NCBI RefSeq assembly: GCF_963931955.1
Contig: NZ_OZ008337.1
Coordinates: 1,563,593 to 1,627,592 of the forward strand
Direction: 5' to 3'
Origin: Wolbachia endosymbiont (group A) of Longitarsus flavicornis
Lineage (GTDB): Bacteria > Pseudomonadota > Alphaproteobacteria > Rickettsiales > Anaplasmataceae
Length of the DNA stretch: 64,000 nucleotides
Positions 47,788 to 56,599 of the stretch are shown here, piece after piece. A program made the position numbers and the translations under genes. The stretch's first letter is position 1. Every line of letters starts with the position of its first letter. Under the pieces are notes generated by a model. That model was not told the DNA's origin, made no database searches, and was given only the letters and a program-made list of their open reading frames with translations.

Positions 47788-48018
47788 TCAACTTGAGCTA
47801 TTTAAAACTTTCATAGCCGCAGAATCAACACCATTTTTAACTTCAACATTGCTAAGTACTGTATTTGCTTTATACGAACAGTAACATCCTACTGCAAGAA
47901 AAGTTAATGCGGCTACAGCAAGTGAAATACATATTGCTAAATAAGGTATTGTTAAAATTGCACCAACAGCAAATACCCCAGATAATAAAAAAGAAACAGA
48001 GGCGTAATTACTTGCCTT
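47788..48018 (-). pseudogene. Fragment of a two-helix membrane protein
   Basis: The minus strand reads about 76 codons, with two hydrophobic helices (VFAVGAILTIPYLAICISLA and VAALTFLAVGCYCSYK) and a short tail ending VDSAAMKVLNSSS. There is no start codon and a stop lies immediately upstream, so it looks like the end of a lost gene. The helix pair with short tail is like that of the two neighbouring cargo proteins. Confidence 0.5.
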
Positions 48019-48097
48019 TTACAGAATTTCTTGACTTCCCTGCTGAAACATGTAATAATTAATTTATTATTTATATAGGTAATTATATGATCGGTTA

Positions 48098-48856
48098 TTG
48101 GACGCAATAAAAAATGATGGTGACGTTGCTGGAATTCTACAAGGAGCTTCAAAAGATGATTTCCTGAATGTTTTTAGAGAAAAGCAACATGGTAGTAGTA
48201 ATGCACTGCTTGGCGAGTTTGAAGATGAAGGGGAAGCCTTGAAAGTTGTTTTTAATGTGGCTAAAGAGAAAAATGTATTAAAAGAAATTGTAACTGATGA
48301 GATTTGCTCTGTTATTTATAATAGTACAGAAATTTATGCCTCACTGATTGACTTGATTATGGCTCCTAACTCCCCATGTATAAGATATTTAAATGTAATT
48401 GAGGAAAGTTGTGGGTTAGAAGCATTTTGGAAGGTTATAAGCAAAGATGATCGTGGACACATTAAAGATGCTTTAGGAAGAGTTAAAAATCAGAATATGC
48501 TAGACAAAATTTGTCAAGTTGAAAAGAGCATGTCTAAAGCAGTGAAAGAAAACTCACCTAGTAACGGAAGTGCGACGCAGCCTCTAAAAAACGAAGCAAA
48601 AACTAAACAAGCAACTAGTAAAGCAATGATAACTGGTGGTGTTTGTGGTGTCATAGCTGCATTAGCAGTCATTGGTGGATGTTTTGCTTTCGGTGTTCAA
48701 TTACCAATGTTGGCTTTAATTGGCATAGCTGTGGCTGCTGCTTTGGTAGTTGGGATTGTTGCTGGCGTTATTACATATGCAATATCAGAACCTAGTAATA
48801 AACTAGATGAACCAGACTCAAACAAAGTAGCGAGTGACCTTACCCAGAAAAAGTAG
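48098..48856 (+). CDS. Cargo protein with helical domain and C-terminal two-helix membrane anchor
   Basis: I do not recognise a family. The 252-residue product has a charged helical part (residues 1-150) whose FREKQHGSSNALL and CGLEAFWKVISKDDRGHIKD segments recall the helical style of CifA and other WO cargo. A polar linker (about 151-172) and two strong hydrophobic helices follow (about 177-230). The formal start is TTG 48098. An ATG at 48087 is out of frame by one base pair step, so a small deletion near 48090 may have shortened the gene. It lies 300 bases after the MITE-like element downstream of cinB. Confidence 0.55.
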   Translation: MDAIKNDGDVAGILQGASKDDFLNVFREKQHGSSNALLGEFEDEGEALKVVFNVAKEKNVLKEIVTDEICSVIYNSTEIYASLIDLIMAPNSPCIRYLNVIEESCGLEAFWKVISKDDRGHIKDALGRVKNQNMLDKICQVEKSMSKAVKENSPSNGSATQPLKNEAKTKQATSKAMITGGVCGVIAALAVIGGCFAFGVQLPMLALIGIAVAAALVVGIVAGVITYAISEPSNKLDEPDSNKVASDLTQKK

Positions 48857-49215
48857 AGAGAAAGTTAAGACGTTTTTGGAGTAAAATAAAACGTTTTTTC
48901 AAAGAGGTGTAATATGACAAATGGGAATGTTCAAAAAAGCATACGCGTCAAGTTAAGGGGAAGTTGTTTTAAATGTTAAGTGATAGCCATAGAGATTCTT
49001 CTTAAGAGGTTATCTTGGCGCTTATGATCTTTCAAGCATACCACTAGCTTTAAGATTTTTTAGGTCAGTCGCCTATATTAATAGGAACACCTACCTCAAG
49101 TAGATTCTTCACCAACTCTTGAAATTCAGCTAACTTTAATAGACTTTAGCATAAAAAGGTTGAACATTTCTTCAGAATTGTGTATAATTATTAATGCTTT
49201 TTAGGTTAATTTCCT
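48857..49215. other. Intergenic region with a lone MITE end and an ankyrin scrap
   Basis: 48923-48960 repeats the MITE left end (gggaatgttcaaaaaagcat, then acgcgtcaagttaagg) with no matching right end nearby. Around 49062-49145 the minus strand reads EFQELVKNLLEVGVPINIGD then a stop, a piece of an ankyrin repeat. Nothing else is recognisable. Confidence 0.6.
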
Positions 49216-50142
49216 ATGACTTTTTCTAAGTTTCTTGATCCCAAAAATGATATATCGTTCAAGCGTATCTTTGGTACTGAAAAAAATAAGGACATTCTTA
49301 TTCACTTTCTCAACGATATCCTTGGCTTCACTGGTAAAAATGAAATAAAGGATATAGAGTTTTTAAGTACTGTTCAAGACCCTGATATTGCTGCTAAAAA
49401 GCAAAGTATTGTTGATGTTCTCTGTAGAGATGAAAATGGACTGCAAGTAATAGTCGAAATGCAGGTCGCTAAAACTAAAGGCTTCGAGAAACGTGCTCAG
49501 TACTATGCTGCTAAAGCTTATTCAAGACAAGCTGACAAGGGTGATCAATACCACGACCTTAAGGAAATTATCTTCATTGCTATAGCAGATTGTGTACTGT
49601 TTCCTAATAAATCTGAGTACAAGTCAAAGCATACTATTCGAGATGAAGACACTAATGAACACGATCTAAAAGATTTTTACTTTATATTTATTGAGTTGCC
49701 AAAATTTCCAAAGAATAAGGAAGATCAGTTGGAGAATATAGTAGAAAAGTGGGCTTATTTCTTTAGGTATGCAGAGGAAACCAGTGAAGAGGAGCTGGAA
49801 AAAATAATAGGGAGTGATTTTATAATCAAAAAAGCCTATGAAGAGCTAAATAGATTTAACTGGTCAGAGAAAGAATTTATTGCCTACGAACAGGAAATAA
49901 AACGTATTCTTGATGAACAGGCTGTCCTCGCTCAAAGACTTGATGATGCTACTGAAAAGGGCAAAAAAATTGGTAAAGAGGAAGGAAAAATTGAAGGAAA
50001 AATTGAAGGAAAAATTGAAGGAAAAATTGAAGGAAAAATTGAAGTAGCAAAAATAATGCTGGCTAATAATGTTGATATTGACACTATTGTCAAGTTTACT
50101 GGTCTTTCTATAAGTGAGATAAAAGAATTGCAGAAAGTTTAA
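49216..50142 (+). CDS. Rpn/PD-(D/E)XK family putative transposase-like nuclease
   Basis: Rpn-family proteins are PD-(D/E)XK nucleases that promote recombination; many sit in mobile regions. The 308-residue protein starts with the family signature FLDPKNDISFKRIFGTEKNK and continues with SIVDVLCRDENGLQVIVEMQ, where Asp and the E-x-Q pair fit the nuclease core. The C-terminus has five tandem GKIE units and a helix-turn-helix-like end (NVDIDTIVKFTGLSISEIKE), typical of this group. The frame is intact. Confidence 0.85.
   Translation: MTFSKFLDPKNDISFKRIFGTEKNKDILIHFLNDILGFTGKNEIKDIEFLSTVQDPDIAAKKQSIVDVLCRDENGLQVIVEMQVAKTKGFEKRAQYYAAKAYSRQADKGDQYHDLKEIIFIAIADCVLFPNKSEYKSKHTIRDEDTNEHDLKDFYFIFIELPKFPKNKEDQLENIVEKWAYFFRYAEETSEEELEKIIGSDFIIKKAYEELNRFNWSEKEFIAYEQEIKRILDEQAVLAQRLDDATEKGKKIGKEEGKIEGKIEGKIEGKIEGKIEVAKIMLANNVDIDTIVKFTGLSISEIKELQKV
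49983..50043 (+). repeat. 12-bp tandem repeat coding GKIE units
   Basis: The unit ggaaaaattgaa occurs five times head to tail with no mismatches, coding GKIE each time. A 12-bp perfect array in coding sequence can gain or lose units without a frameshift and could serve as a strain marker. Confidence 0.9.
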
Positions 50143-50211
50143 TAACTTATAGATTCTTCTAAAGAAATTACTTTATTTGAAATTTACTTGACGTTTTTTG
50201 AGTATGTCCTT

Positions 50212-50817
50212 TTATGTTGGATTCAAAGAAGACTCAACAATTGGTTGTTCTATGTCCTCTACTTTCTCGAGCTTGGTGTTGGGATTTATGATATTATACA
50301 GCGCAAAACCTATGCAAGCTAATCCAACAATTCCCACAATCACCGCTATGGCATACATTTTCAAGATACAAGCTACGATACTACTGACTAGTAATGCCGC
50401 ACCAACACTACCAAATATGATTGCTTGCCTTTGTTGCAGTGCTTTTGCTGATAGGTTTTTGTCTGCAGCATCACCATCAAAACATAGTTCAGCGGAAGAT
50501 GGGCTGTCAGGGGCATTTGGCTCTTGCTCATTAGTTTCTCTATCGACGGAAGTTGGTTCTACAGTGGTTTCTACTGAATCATTTTGCGCTTTTTCGCTAC
50601 TTTCACATATAGGTTGAAGATCTTCACTATTTATATTACATAATTTAGTGTCAGTCTCTGTAGCTTTATCAACTGTATTGGTTTGCTTTTTTATTTCAAC
50701 TTTAACTTCCTCAACATCTGCCGGCATCTCCATATCAGCTCCTTTTGCGGTAGTGGTACCTTTTTTATTTCTAAGCTTTTCAGCAATATCTTTCCATATT
50801 TTTTTCGGTGTTCTCAT
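50212..50817 (-). CDS. Cargo protein with acidic domain and two C-terminal membrane helices
   Basis: I do not recognise a family. The 201-residue product has a basic start (RTPKKIWKDIAEKLRNKK), a long acidic, Thr/Ser-rich and probably disordered part, and two hydrophobic helices (about residues 132-180, with AIIFGSVGAALLVSSIVACI and AIAVIVGIVGLACIGFALYN). A short polar tail closes it. The layout resembles that of the protein at 48098-48856. It is read toward the Rpn gene and starts 21 bases after the recombinase stop. Confidence 0.65.
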   Translation of the reverse strand: MRTPKKIWKDIAEKLRNKKGTTTAKGADMEMPADVEEVKVEIKKQTNTVDKATETDTKLCNINSEDLQPICESSEKAQNDSVETTVEPTSVDRETNEQEPNAPDSPSSAELCFDGDAADKNLSAKALQQRQAIIFGSVGAALLVSSIVACILKMYAIAVIVGIVGLACIGFALYNIINPNTKLEKVEDIEQPIVESSLNPT

Positions 50818-50838
50818 AATGTTTTTCTCCTATTGTTT

Positions 50839-52341
50839 TTATAAATTAAGATCATAAAATTTCTCCAATTGCTCACTCCACAGCATCGGTATTTCTCTCA
50901 AATCAACCAACCTCAAACTACTTGGCTGCCTCCCATTTACTATGTCTTCTTTTATCTTTGGAGCTAAATAATTTAATCTTAAAATTTGTTGTATACGTCT
51001 TGTACCTATATTAATTTTAACGCTCAGCTCCTTCACACTTCTATATTTTCCTTCCTCTAGTTGACGTTTCCAAAGATGGGCTCTCACCACTGCTTTCAGT
51101 AGCGCATTGTTTGTTTTTCCTTCTGGTTCCACTACTGTGCATTTGTTTCCTTTCTTCTTCAAATTCATTGCTATAAATGTCTCCTCTGATTCAGAACATA
51201 CTTCTACTCCTTCCTCTCTTACCCACACTACCTTTATTAATTTTTTCACTGCTTCTTTCTGCTCTCTGAAACTTAAATTTTCCCATTTTTCTTTTTTTGC
51301 CCCTTTTTCCCAATTTTCATATAAGCATTCCGCTCTCTTCATTACTTCTTTTTCCACTTCTCCTGCTACTACGGTTCGATTTATTGATCCACAATCTTTT
51401 CCTCTTAAATGGTTATTGCATATGTAGTATCGATACCTTTTATTTTCCTTTTTTGCATAGGTCAGCGTCATGTTTACTTCACAGCTCTTGCACTTTATTA
51501 TCCCCTTTAGCAGCGCTTCCTCATATTTTACTTTTCGATATGGTTGATTCTTTATCAATTCTTGCGCTTTTTGCCATTTTTCTTCTTCTATTATCGCTTC
51601 ATGTTTTCCCTCATATTGCTTCTCATAATGTCTGATTTTTCCCATATATATCGGATTTGTTATTATTCTCCTCACTGTGGCCTTTTTAAAGATATCTGAT
51701 TTTGCTTTCGTTCGATATCCTTCTCTGTTTAACTCTCTTGCCAATTCTGCCATTGATTTCAGCTCCATATACCTCTCAAATATATGCTTTATTACTTTTG
51801 CTTCTTTTTCATTTATTATTAATTCTTTATCTTTTACGTCATACCCTAGCGGCACATTCCCTCCCATCCATAGACCCTCTTCCTTCGATGTTGCTATTTT
51901 ATTTTTTACTCTCTCTACTATCATTTCTCTTTCTAGCTGTGCCGCTCCTGATAACACTGTTTGTACAAATTTTCCCATTGGTGTGTTGTTATCAAATATT
52001 TGCGTCACTGCTACAAAACTTATCCGGTGCCTTCTAAAAAATGACGTTACTTCTATGCAGTCCTTTGTTTCTCTTGATAACCTATCTAGCGTATACACTA
52101 CCACACAGTCCACTTCTCCGGCTTTTACATCTTCAAACAATCCCTTTATCGCTGGTCTTTCTAAATTTTTTCCTGAATAGCCTCCATCATCATACCTTTT
52201 GGCTAATGCTACCCACCCTTCTCGGCTTTTTATATATTTTTCACATGCTACCCTTTGTGCGTCCAAGCTATTAAACTTTTGTTCTAGTCCATCTTCATTT
52301 GATTTTCTCGTATATATCGCACACCTCACCTCTTTTAGCAT
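50839..52341 (-). CDS. Large serine recombinase (WO phage integrase type)
   Basis: Large serine recombinases integrate and excise phage DNA at att sites. The catalytic Ser14 lies in AIYTRKSNEDG, with the conserved LDRLSRET and GKFVQTVLSGAAQLEREMI segments of the resolvase domain. The recombinase domain follows, then a zinc ribbon with Cys284, Cys287, Cys308 and Cys317, and a C-terminal coiled and basic DNA-binding part. The 500-residue length is normal and the frame is intact. It lies with the DUF2924 gene and ankyrin genes, the usual WO order at one phage end. Confidence 0.93.
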   Translation of the reverse strand: MLKEVRCAIYTRKSNEDGLEQKFNSLDAQRVACEKYIKSREGWVALAKRYDDGGYSGKNLERPAIKGLFEDVKAGEVDCVVVYTLDRLSRETKDCIEVTSFFRRHRISFVAVTQIFDNNTPMGKFVQTVLSGAAQLEREMIVERVKNKIATSKEEGLWMGGNVPLGYDVKDKELIINEKEAKVIKHIFERYMELKSMAELARELNREGYRTKAKSDIFKKATVRRIITNPIYMGKIRHYEKQYEGKHEAIIEEEKWQKAQELIKNQPYRKVKYEEALLKGIIKCKSCEVNMTLTYAKKENKRYRYYICNNHLRGKDCGSINRTVVAGEVEKEVMKRAECLYENWEKGAKKEKWENLSFREQKEAVKKLIKVVWVREEGVEVCSESEETFIAMNLKKKGNKCTVVEPEGKTNNALLKAVVRAHLWKRQLEEGKYRSVKELSVKINIGTRRIQQILRLNYLAPKIKEDIVNGRQPSSLRLVDLREIPMLWSEQLEKFYDLNL

Positions 52342-52351
52342 TTTCTCCCCC

Positions 52352-52783
52352 TCAACTTACCTTTTTATCACGCATCCCAAATAATAAAGGACCGTTGTAG
52401 CTCATTCCCATTATTTTTCCGGCTACCGCTGATAATGACGTATAAAACTCTTCTCGGTAGATTAAACCAGTATCTGTTACCAATACCGCATGCGTTTCCT
52501 CACCTCTTTCTAGTATCAACTCCGTTCCCTCCACTGGCAGTTTATCGCTACTTATTCTTTTTCCCTTCTCTAGTCGATCTGCCAGGTATTCTAGTCTTTT
52601 TGCTCCTTTTCTTGATATTTCTCCATACGCTTTCTCCTGTAACCTATATGCTAACCTCGGTATCAAGTATTTCTTTGAGTGTCTAGGTGCTTCTTCCTCA
52701 AATACCTTCTTCCATATTTTTTTCAGTTCTGCTAGTGGTTTTTTCTCTAAGCATTTTACCTCTTTTTCTACTTTTTTTTCCAT
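52352..52783 (-). CDS. DUF2924 domain protein
   Basis: The 143-residue product has the DUF2924 signature: L-x-x-W-x-x-V-F region at residues 20-28 and RHSKKYLIPRLAYRLQEKAY, a DNA-binding-like helical part. It ends with ALVTDTGLIYREEFYTSLSA, the typical closing strand (V...G..Y.G..Y.SLS..A..I). It is 10 bases before the recombinase start, and DUF2924 genes accompany serine recombinases in WO and related phages, so a helper role is likely. Confidence 0.88.
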   Translation of the reverse strand: MEKKVEKEVKCLEKKPLAELKKIWKKVFEEEAPRHSKKYLIPRLAYRLQEKAYGEISRKGAKRLEYLADRLEKGKRISSDKLPVEGTELILERGEETHAVLVTDTGLIYREEFYTSLSAVAGKIMGMSYNGPLLFGMRDKKVS

Positions 52784-52826
52784 ATGATCACCTTTTCAAA
52801 CACAGCCCTTCTGAATTTTTAAAACG

Positions 52827-53408
52827 CTATAGCACTTTCTCATCCACAGTTTCTAGCTCTTCCTTTGCTACTATCACACCTGCTGTCGTACTTTCCGATA
52901 CAACCCTTATTCTTTCTATAAACTCCCTCTGTTTATTTGCGATTCTTACGTTCTCTAACACTTCTTTTATCTCTTTATTATTTCTCGCATAATCCATTGG
53001 GGTTTTGCCAAATTTATCCTTTTGCTCTATATTCGCTCCTGCTTTTACTAGCTCTTCTACTATTTTTATTTCACTTACCATGCAGGCAAGGTGTAACGGG
53101 GCAAATTTGCTATTTCGTTCCACTGCGTTTACATCGACTTCTGCCTTTATCAGCTCTTTTGTATTTTCTAGACGTTGGCCCATCACTGCTAGGTGTAGTG
53201 GTCTATATTGCCCTGCATCCGCCACATTTATATCTGCTCCTTTTTTGATTAATAACCTCACTTTTTTTGGATCTAGCATCCCTACTGCATAATGTAATAT
53301 CGTCCTTCCTTTTGTGTCTTTTTTATTAATATTTTCTATTGGGTTATCTAATACTTCTTTCCACGACTTATTAAATTCTTCTCTTTCTTTCTTACTAAAT
53401 TTTACCAT
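52827..53408 (-). CDS. Ankyrin-repeat protein 1 of 3
   Basis: The start is placed at ATG 53408 (MVKFSKKEREEFNKSW), which has a gaggaa ribosome site, rather than the longer frame from 53447. About three ankyrin repeats are visible (KGRTILHYAVGMLDPKKVRL, YRPLHLAVMGQRLENTKELI, FAPLHLACMVSEIKIVEELV) plus a half repeat (FGKTPMDYARNNKEIKEVLE). No signal or membrane helix. Close relative of the gene at 54179-54877 over the N-terminal part. Confidence 0.82.
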   Translation of the reverse strand: MVKFSKKEREEFNKSWKEVLDNPIENINKKDTKGRTILHYAVGMLDPKKVRLLIKKGADINVADAGQYRPLHLAVMGQRLENTKELIKAEVDVNAVERNSKFAPLHLACMVSEIKIVEELVKAGANIEQKDKFGKTPMDYARNNKEIKEVLENVRIANKQREFIERIRVVSESTTAGVIVAKEELETVDEKVL

Positions 53409-53592
53409 AAGTTCCTCAGCTATTAATACAATATAAAGTGGCTCCAATTTGGCTCACTTTAGCGCTTAGCAAATCTTGTTTATTTACTAGCTACTTTTTC
53501 ACTTAGGGCTGTTTTGGCATAAAAAGCAAGTTTTTTTTTACAAAATATACACATTTTTTCAGCATATTATATTAAGATATAAATCTATATGT

Positions 53593-54162
53593 TTAATCTG
53601 TTAAATCTACCTCCTGCTGTTGTAATTCATTTACGTTTCGTTTCTCCATTATCTCCTCTATTGCCTTGTTTGCTTCTCCATACATCACCGCCACATCTCT
53701 CATATTCACTCCCCTTTTCTCTAGAAAATTCGTTACCTTCTGGTAAATCTTCGCATAGTTTAGTGGACTACATCCAAATTTATCTACTGTATCAAGATCT
53801 CCTCCCGCCTTCATTAACTCTTCTATTGTTCCTTTCCTCCCTGCTAAACAGGCTAAGTGTAGTGGTACTGCTTTGTTGTTCGACTTTGCATTTACCTCGG
53901 CTCCTTTCTCTATCAGTGCTTTCACATTCTTTCTATTTCCTAAAAATGCTGCTAGGTGCAACGGTGTCTCGCCTCTATTGTTTCTATCGTTTATACCTGC
54001 ACCTTTTTCTATTAATAACTTTATTACTTCTGGGTTTGACACTTGTGCTGCTCGGTGCAATGCCGTACAACCACCTGAATCTTTTCCTTTTATGTTTTCT
54101 TCTGATATTGCTTTCAGTAACTTATCAAAAGCATTTTTTGTTTCTTTGTTAAACTTTACCAT
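53593..54162 (-). CDS. Ankyrin-repeat protein 2 of 3
   Basis: The start is placed at ATG 54162 (MVKFNKETKNAFDKLL), with a gaggt ribosome site. Four ankyrin repeats follow (CTALHRAAQVSNPEVIKLLI, RGETPLHLAAFLGNRKNVKA, KAVPLHLACLAGRKGTIEEL and FGCSPLNYAKIYQKVTNFLE), then a short helical tail. The N-terminus shares the MVKF(S/N)KE pattern of the two neighbours, so the three arose by local duplication. Confidence 0.82.
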   Translation of the reverse strand: MVKFNKETKNAFDKLLKAISEENIKGKDSGGCTALHRAAQVSNPEVIKLLIEKGAGINDRNNRGETPLHLAAFLGNRKNVKALIEKGAEVNAKSNNKAVPLHLACLAGRKGTIEELMKAGGDLDTVDKFGCSPLNYAKIYQKVTNFLEKRGVNMRDVAVMYGEANKAIEEIMEKRNVNELQQQEVDLTD

Positions 54163-54178
54163 AATATACCTCAACTAT

Positions 54179-54877
54179 CTATCTTTCATCAAATTCTTTA
54201 ATCATAGTGTTCATCTTGCCCACCACCCTGCTTATTACGTTGTTAAAATCTTCTATTATTAGCGACTCATCTCTTTTTCTTATTTCTTCTAAACTTACCA
54301 CCTTCCCTTTTAACTTCGGTAAAAATTTTCTACTCCATACATCTACCATTTCTCCAACCGACTCCACTATTTCATCGCATATCTCTGGTCTATCTCTTAC
54401 TACACCTCCTTGCTTTTCCAGGAATTTCTTCACCTCTTTATTCTTTTCATTGTCCATTAGCCAATACATTGGTGTACAACCAAATTTACTCTGTTGATTA
54501 ATTGCCGCTCCTGCTTTCACCAACACTTTTATTATACTTTCTGCTCCTACCATACATGCAAGATGTAGTGCTGTATGTTTACTACCATACTCTATAGCGT
54601 TTATTTCCGCTCCTGACCTTGTCAGCTCTTTTACGTTTTCTAGACGTTTCGCTAATGCTCCCCAGTGTAACGGTGTAAAACCCTTGTTATCTCTCGCATT
54701 GACTTCCGCTCCTTTCTTGACTAGAAAACTTACTTTTTTTCTTGTCGACATTCTTGCTGCCTTATGTAGTATCGTTTCCCCTTTTTCATCTTTTTCATTA
54801 ATATTCTTAAACGAGTTGTCTAATAATTCATAAAATGACTTATTAAAAGCTTCTCTCTTTTCCTTGCTAAACCTCAT
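54179..54877 (-). CDS. Ankyrin-repeat protein 3 of 3
   Basis: The start is placed at ATG 54877 (MRFSKEKREAFNKSFY), with a gaggt ribosome site, giving about 232 residues. Ankyrin repeats read KGETILHKAARMSTRKKVSF, KGFTPLHWGALAKRLENVKE and HTALHLACMVGAESIIKVLV, with a degenerate fourth. The C-terminal 70 residues are a charged helical tail not seen in the other two. It ends 17 bases before gene 2. Confidence 0.82.
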   Translation of the reverse strand: MRFSKEKREAFNKSFYELLDNSFKNINEKDEKGETILHKAARMSTRKKVSFLVKKGAEVNARDNKGFTPLHWGALAKRLENVKELTRSGAEINAIEYGSKHTALHLACMVGAESIIKVLVKAGAAINQQSKFGCTPMYWLMDNEKNKEVKKFLEKQGGVVRDRPEICDEIVESVGEMVDVWSRKFLPKLKGKVVSLEEIRKRDESLIIEDFNNVISRVVGKMNTMIKEFDER

Positions 54878-54914
54878 TACATACCTCACTATAAAAACAT
54901 ACATAAAATCGCCA

Positions 54915-55030
54915 ATTTGGCTCATTCTAGCGTAAAGTAAACTTCTTATGTTTACCCACTACTATTCTAGTTATGCCTGTTTTGATATCAAAAAGCAACT
55001 TTTTTTTTCAAAAAACACACATTTTTACCG
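54915..55030 (-). repeat. Upstream block duplicated at 53450-53560
   Basis: The sequence before ankyrin gene 3 (starting tttggctcattctagcg) is a diverged copy of the one before ankyrin gene 1 (starting tttggctcactttagcg). Shared words include tttac.cacta, gcctgttttg and aaaaagcaa followed by a T run. The duplication therefore included the upstream region and possibly its promoter. Confidence 0.65.
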
Positions 55031-55068
55031 AATGTTAATGTAATATATGAAGATATAAATATAAGTAT

Positions 55069-55248
55069 TTAGCGTATTAAACATATGATCTGTTTTTCTT
55101 CCCAAGACCTGTTCAAATGACGATGTTCGTGCCACGTTAGTACACCTGGGTAAAACACTAAAATGTAATTTTCCGGTTCATGTATTGAATCCTTTTGCTC
55201 TGAATTTAAATCGCTTCCAAAATGAACATTGTGTTCTGTTAAACCAAA
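55069..55248 (-). pseudogene. Probable C-terminal piece of tail protein gpI beyond the IS110 element
   Basis: From the IS edge the minus strand reads FGLTEHNVHFGSDLNSEQKD and continues to GVLTWHEHRHLNRSWEEKQI, with a stop at 55069-55071. Codon use looks like a real phage gene and there is no start codon. It probably continues the gpI gene interrupted by the IS, though it could be a separate lost gene. Confidence 0.5.
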
Positions 55249-55252
55249 TCTC

Positions 55253-56599
55253 CTAAGAAACTCCTTGAACTAACTCATCTTTTTTTACCAAGAGATAGCC
55301 AAGTTCCTTTGCTCTTTTGATCAAATTTTTTACAGTTCTATCTTTATAGCGTATTTCATAGTATTCCATTCCTTTTTCTACATATTCCTGTCCGTATTTG
55401 AGCATACTATAAAATATGCACGCTATCTTTCTTGCAGTAGCTGTTATTGCTTTTGGCGCTCCTAATCGTTTTTTTAATTTCCTGTAGTATGCACCTAATG
55501 CACTTTTACTATTTCCCACAGAATTAGCAGCCATTCGAAATGCATTCGCAGCACGATTAATGACTTTACGCGTTCTTGTGCTAAACACTTTTTCTCCTGT
55601 AATTTTATTGGCAGGGCTGAGTCCTAACCACGATGAGAAGTGTTTTTCTGTTGACCATTTACTATGGTTTATACCAGTTTCTGAAATTATGGTCTGTACA
55701 CTTAGTACATCAAGCCCTGGAACTTTAGTAAAATCCATACCAGTTATCCGGTGCAGTTCCTCGTGCAAAGCAAAGTTTGGCTTACTTTTTCTATGCTTAT
55801 TCTTTTCCTTACTCAACTGTTTACTTTCGCCAGGTTTTGTTTCGAACGTTTTGTAATAGGCCTCAATATTTCTATCACATTCTGCTATTTTTTCTTGATA
55901 GATATTATATAGTTCAAATTCTTGCTTTAGCGTGAATAAGTGTTCCTCTCTATAGTCACCAGCTAACGCTTTTGCAATAGTAGACTGATCATTTTTTATT
56001 CGTGCATCCCTGAATTCAACCAATTTCTCAGGATCCCTTTCGCCTTCGATTATAGCCTTGATAATTTTCATACCAGTTACTCCAGTAATATCTCTTATAA
56101 CTTTATGCAGCTGTATATTCATTTGAATTAATGCCTTCTGCATACGCAGAACATGTGTAGATGCACTTTCAGTAAGACTTTTACGTTGCCGCACATAACT
56201 ACGCAATACACAAATTTGATCATCGGGTCTGAATGATCCATGAAGTAGTCCATAACTGTGTAGTTGTTGTAACCACTGACAGTCCTGAACATCTGACTTT
56301 CTTCCAGGTACATTTTTTACATGTCGCGCATTTACCAGTTTTACTTCAAACCCATATGATTCGAGTACTTGAAATAAAGGAATCCAGTATACTCCTGTTG
56401 ATTCCATAGCTACAGTTGTAACTTTACATTTTTTCAACCACCGTGCTAAATTATGAAGGTCTTCAGTGAAGCAGCCAAATTTTTGGATACGTTGTTCATC
56501 TCTTCCTTCAGGTACACATACATAATGTACAGATGAACCAACATCAATCCCTGCTGCATCAGGATTCACTATTTCTAATTTACTTTTTGCTTTTTTCAT
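55253..56599 (-). CDS. IS110-family transposase (copy 2)
   Basis: The reading frame equals that of copy 1, with the same start (MKKAKSKLEI) behind an aaggag ribosome site, the same DEDD-type N-terminal part (GIDVGSSVHYVCV) and the same Transposase_20 domain. It is intact. Two identical active-looking copies suggest recent movement. Confidence 0.93.
   Translation of the reverse strand: MKKAKSKLEIVNPDAAGIDVGSSVHYVCVPEGRDEQRIQKFGCFTEDLHNLARWLKKCKVTTVAMESTGVYWIPLFQVLESYGFEVKLVNARHVKNVPGRKSDVQDCQWLQQLHSYGLLHGSFRPDDQICVLRSYVRQRKSLTESASTHVLRMQKALIQMNIQLHKVIRDITGVTGMKIIKAIIEGERDPEKLVEFRDARIKNDQSTIAKALAGDYREEHLFTLKQEFELYNIYQEKIAECDRNIEAYYKTFETKPGESKQLSKEKNKHRKSKPNFALHEELHRITGMDFTKVPGLDVLSVQTIISETGINHSKWSTEKHFSSWLGLSPANKITGEKVFSTRTRKVINRAANAFRMAANSVGNSKSALGAYYRKLKKRLGAPKAITATARKIACIFYSMLKYGQEYVEKGMEYYEIRYKDRTVKNLIKRAKELGYLLVKKDELVQGVS

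Noticed and set aside
49978..50050. Possible CRISPR-like array
   Set aside because: The repeats are directly adjacent 12-bp units within a coding frame, with no spacers. No CRISPR array was seen anywhere in the window.
52041..53292. Several plus-strand frames rich in Leu, Ser and Phe opposite the recombinase and ankyrin genes
   Set aside because: They are antisense shadows of genes with strong domain evidence.
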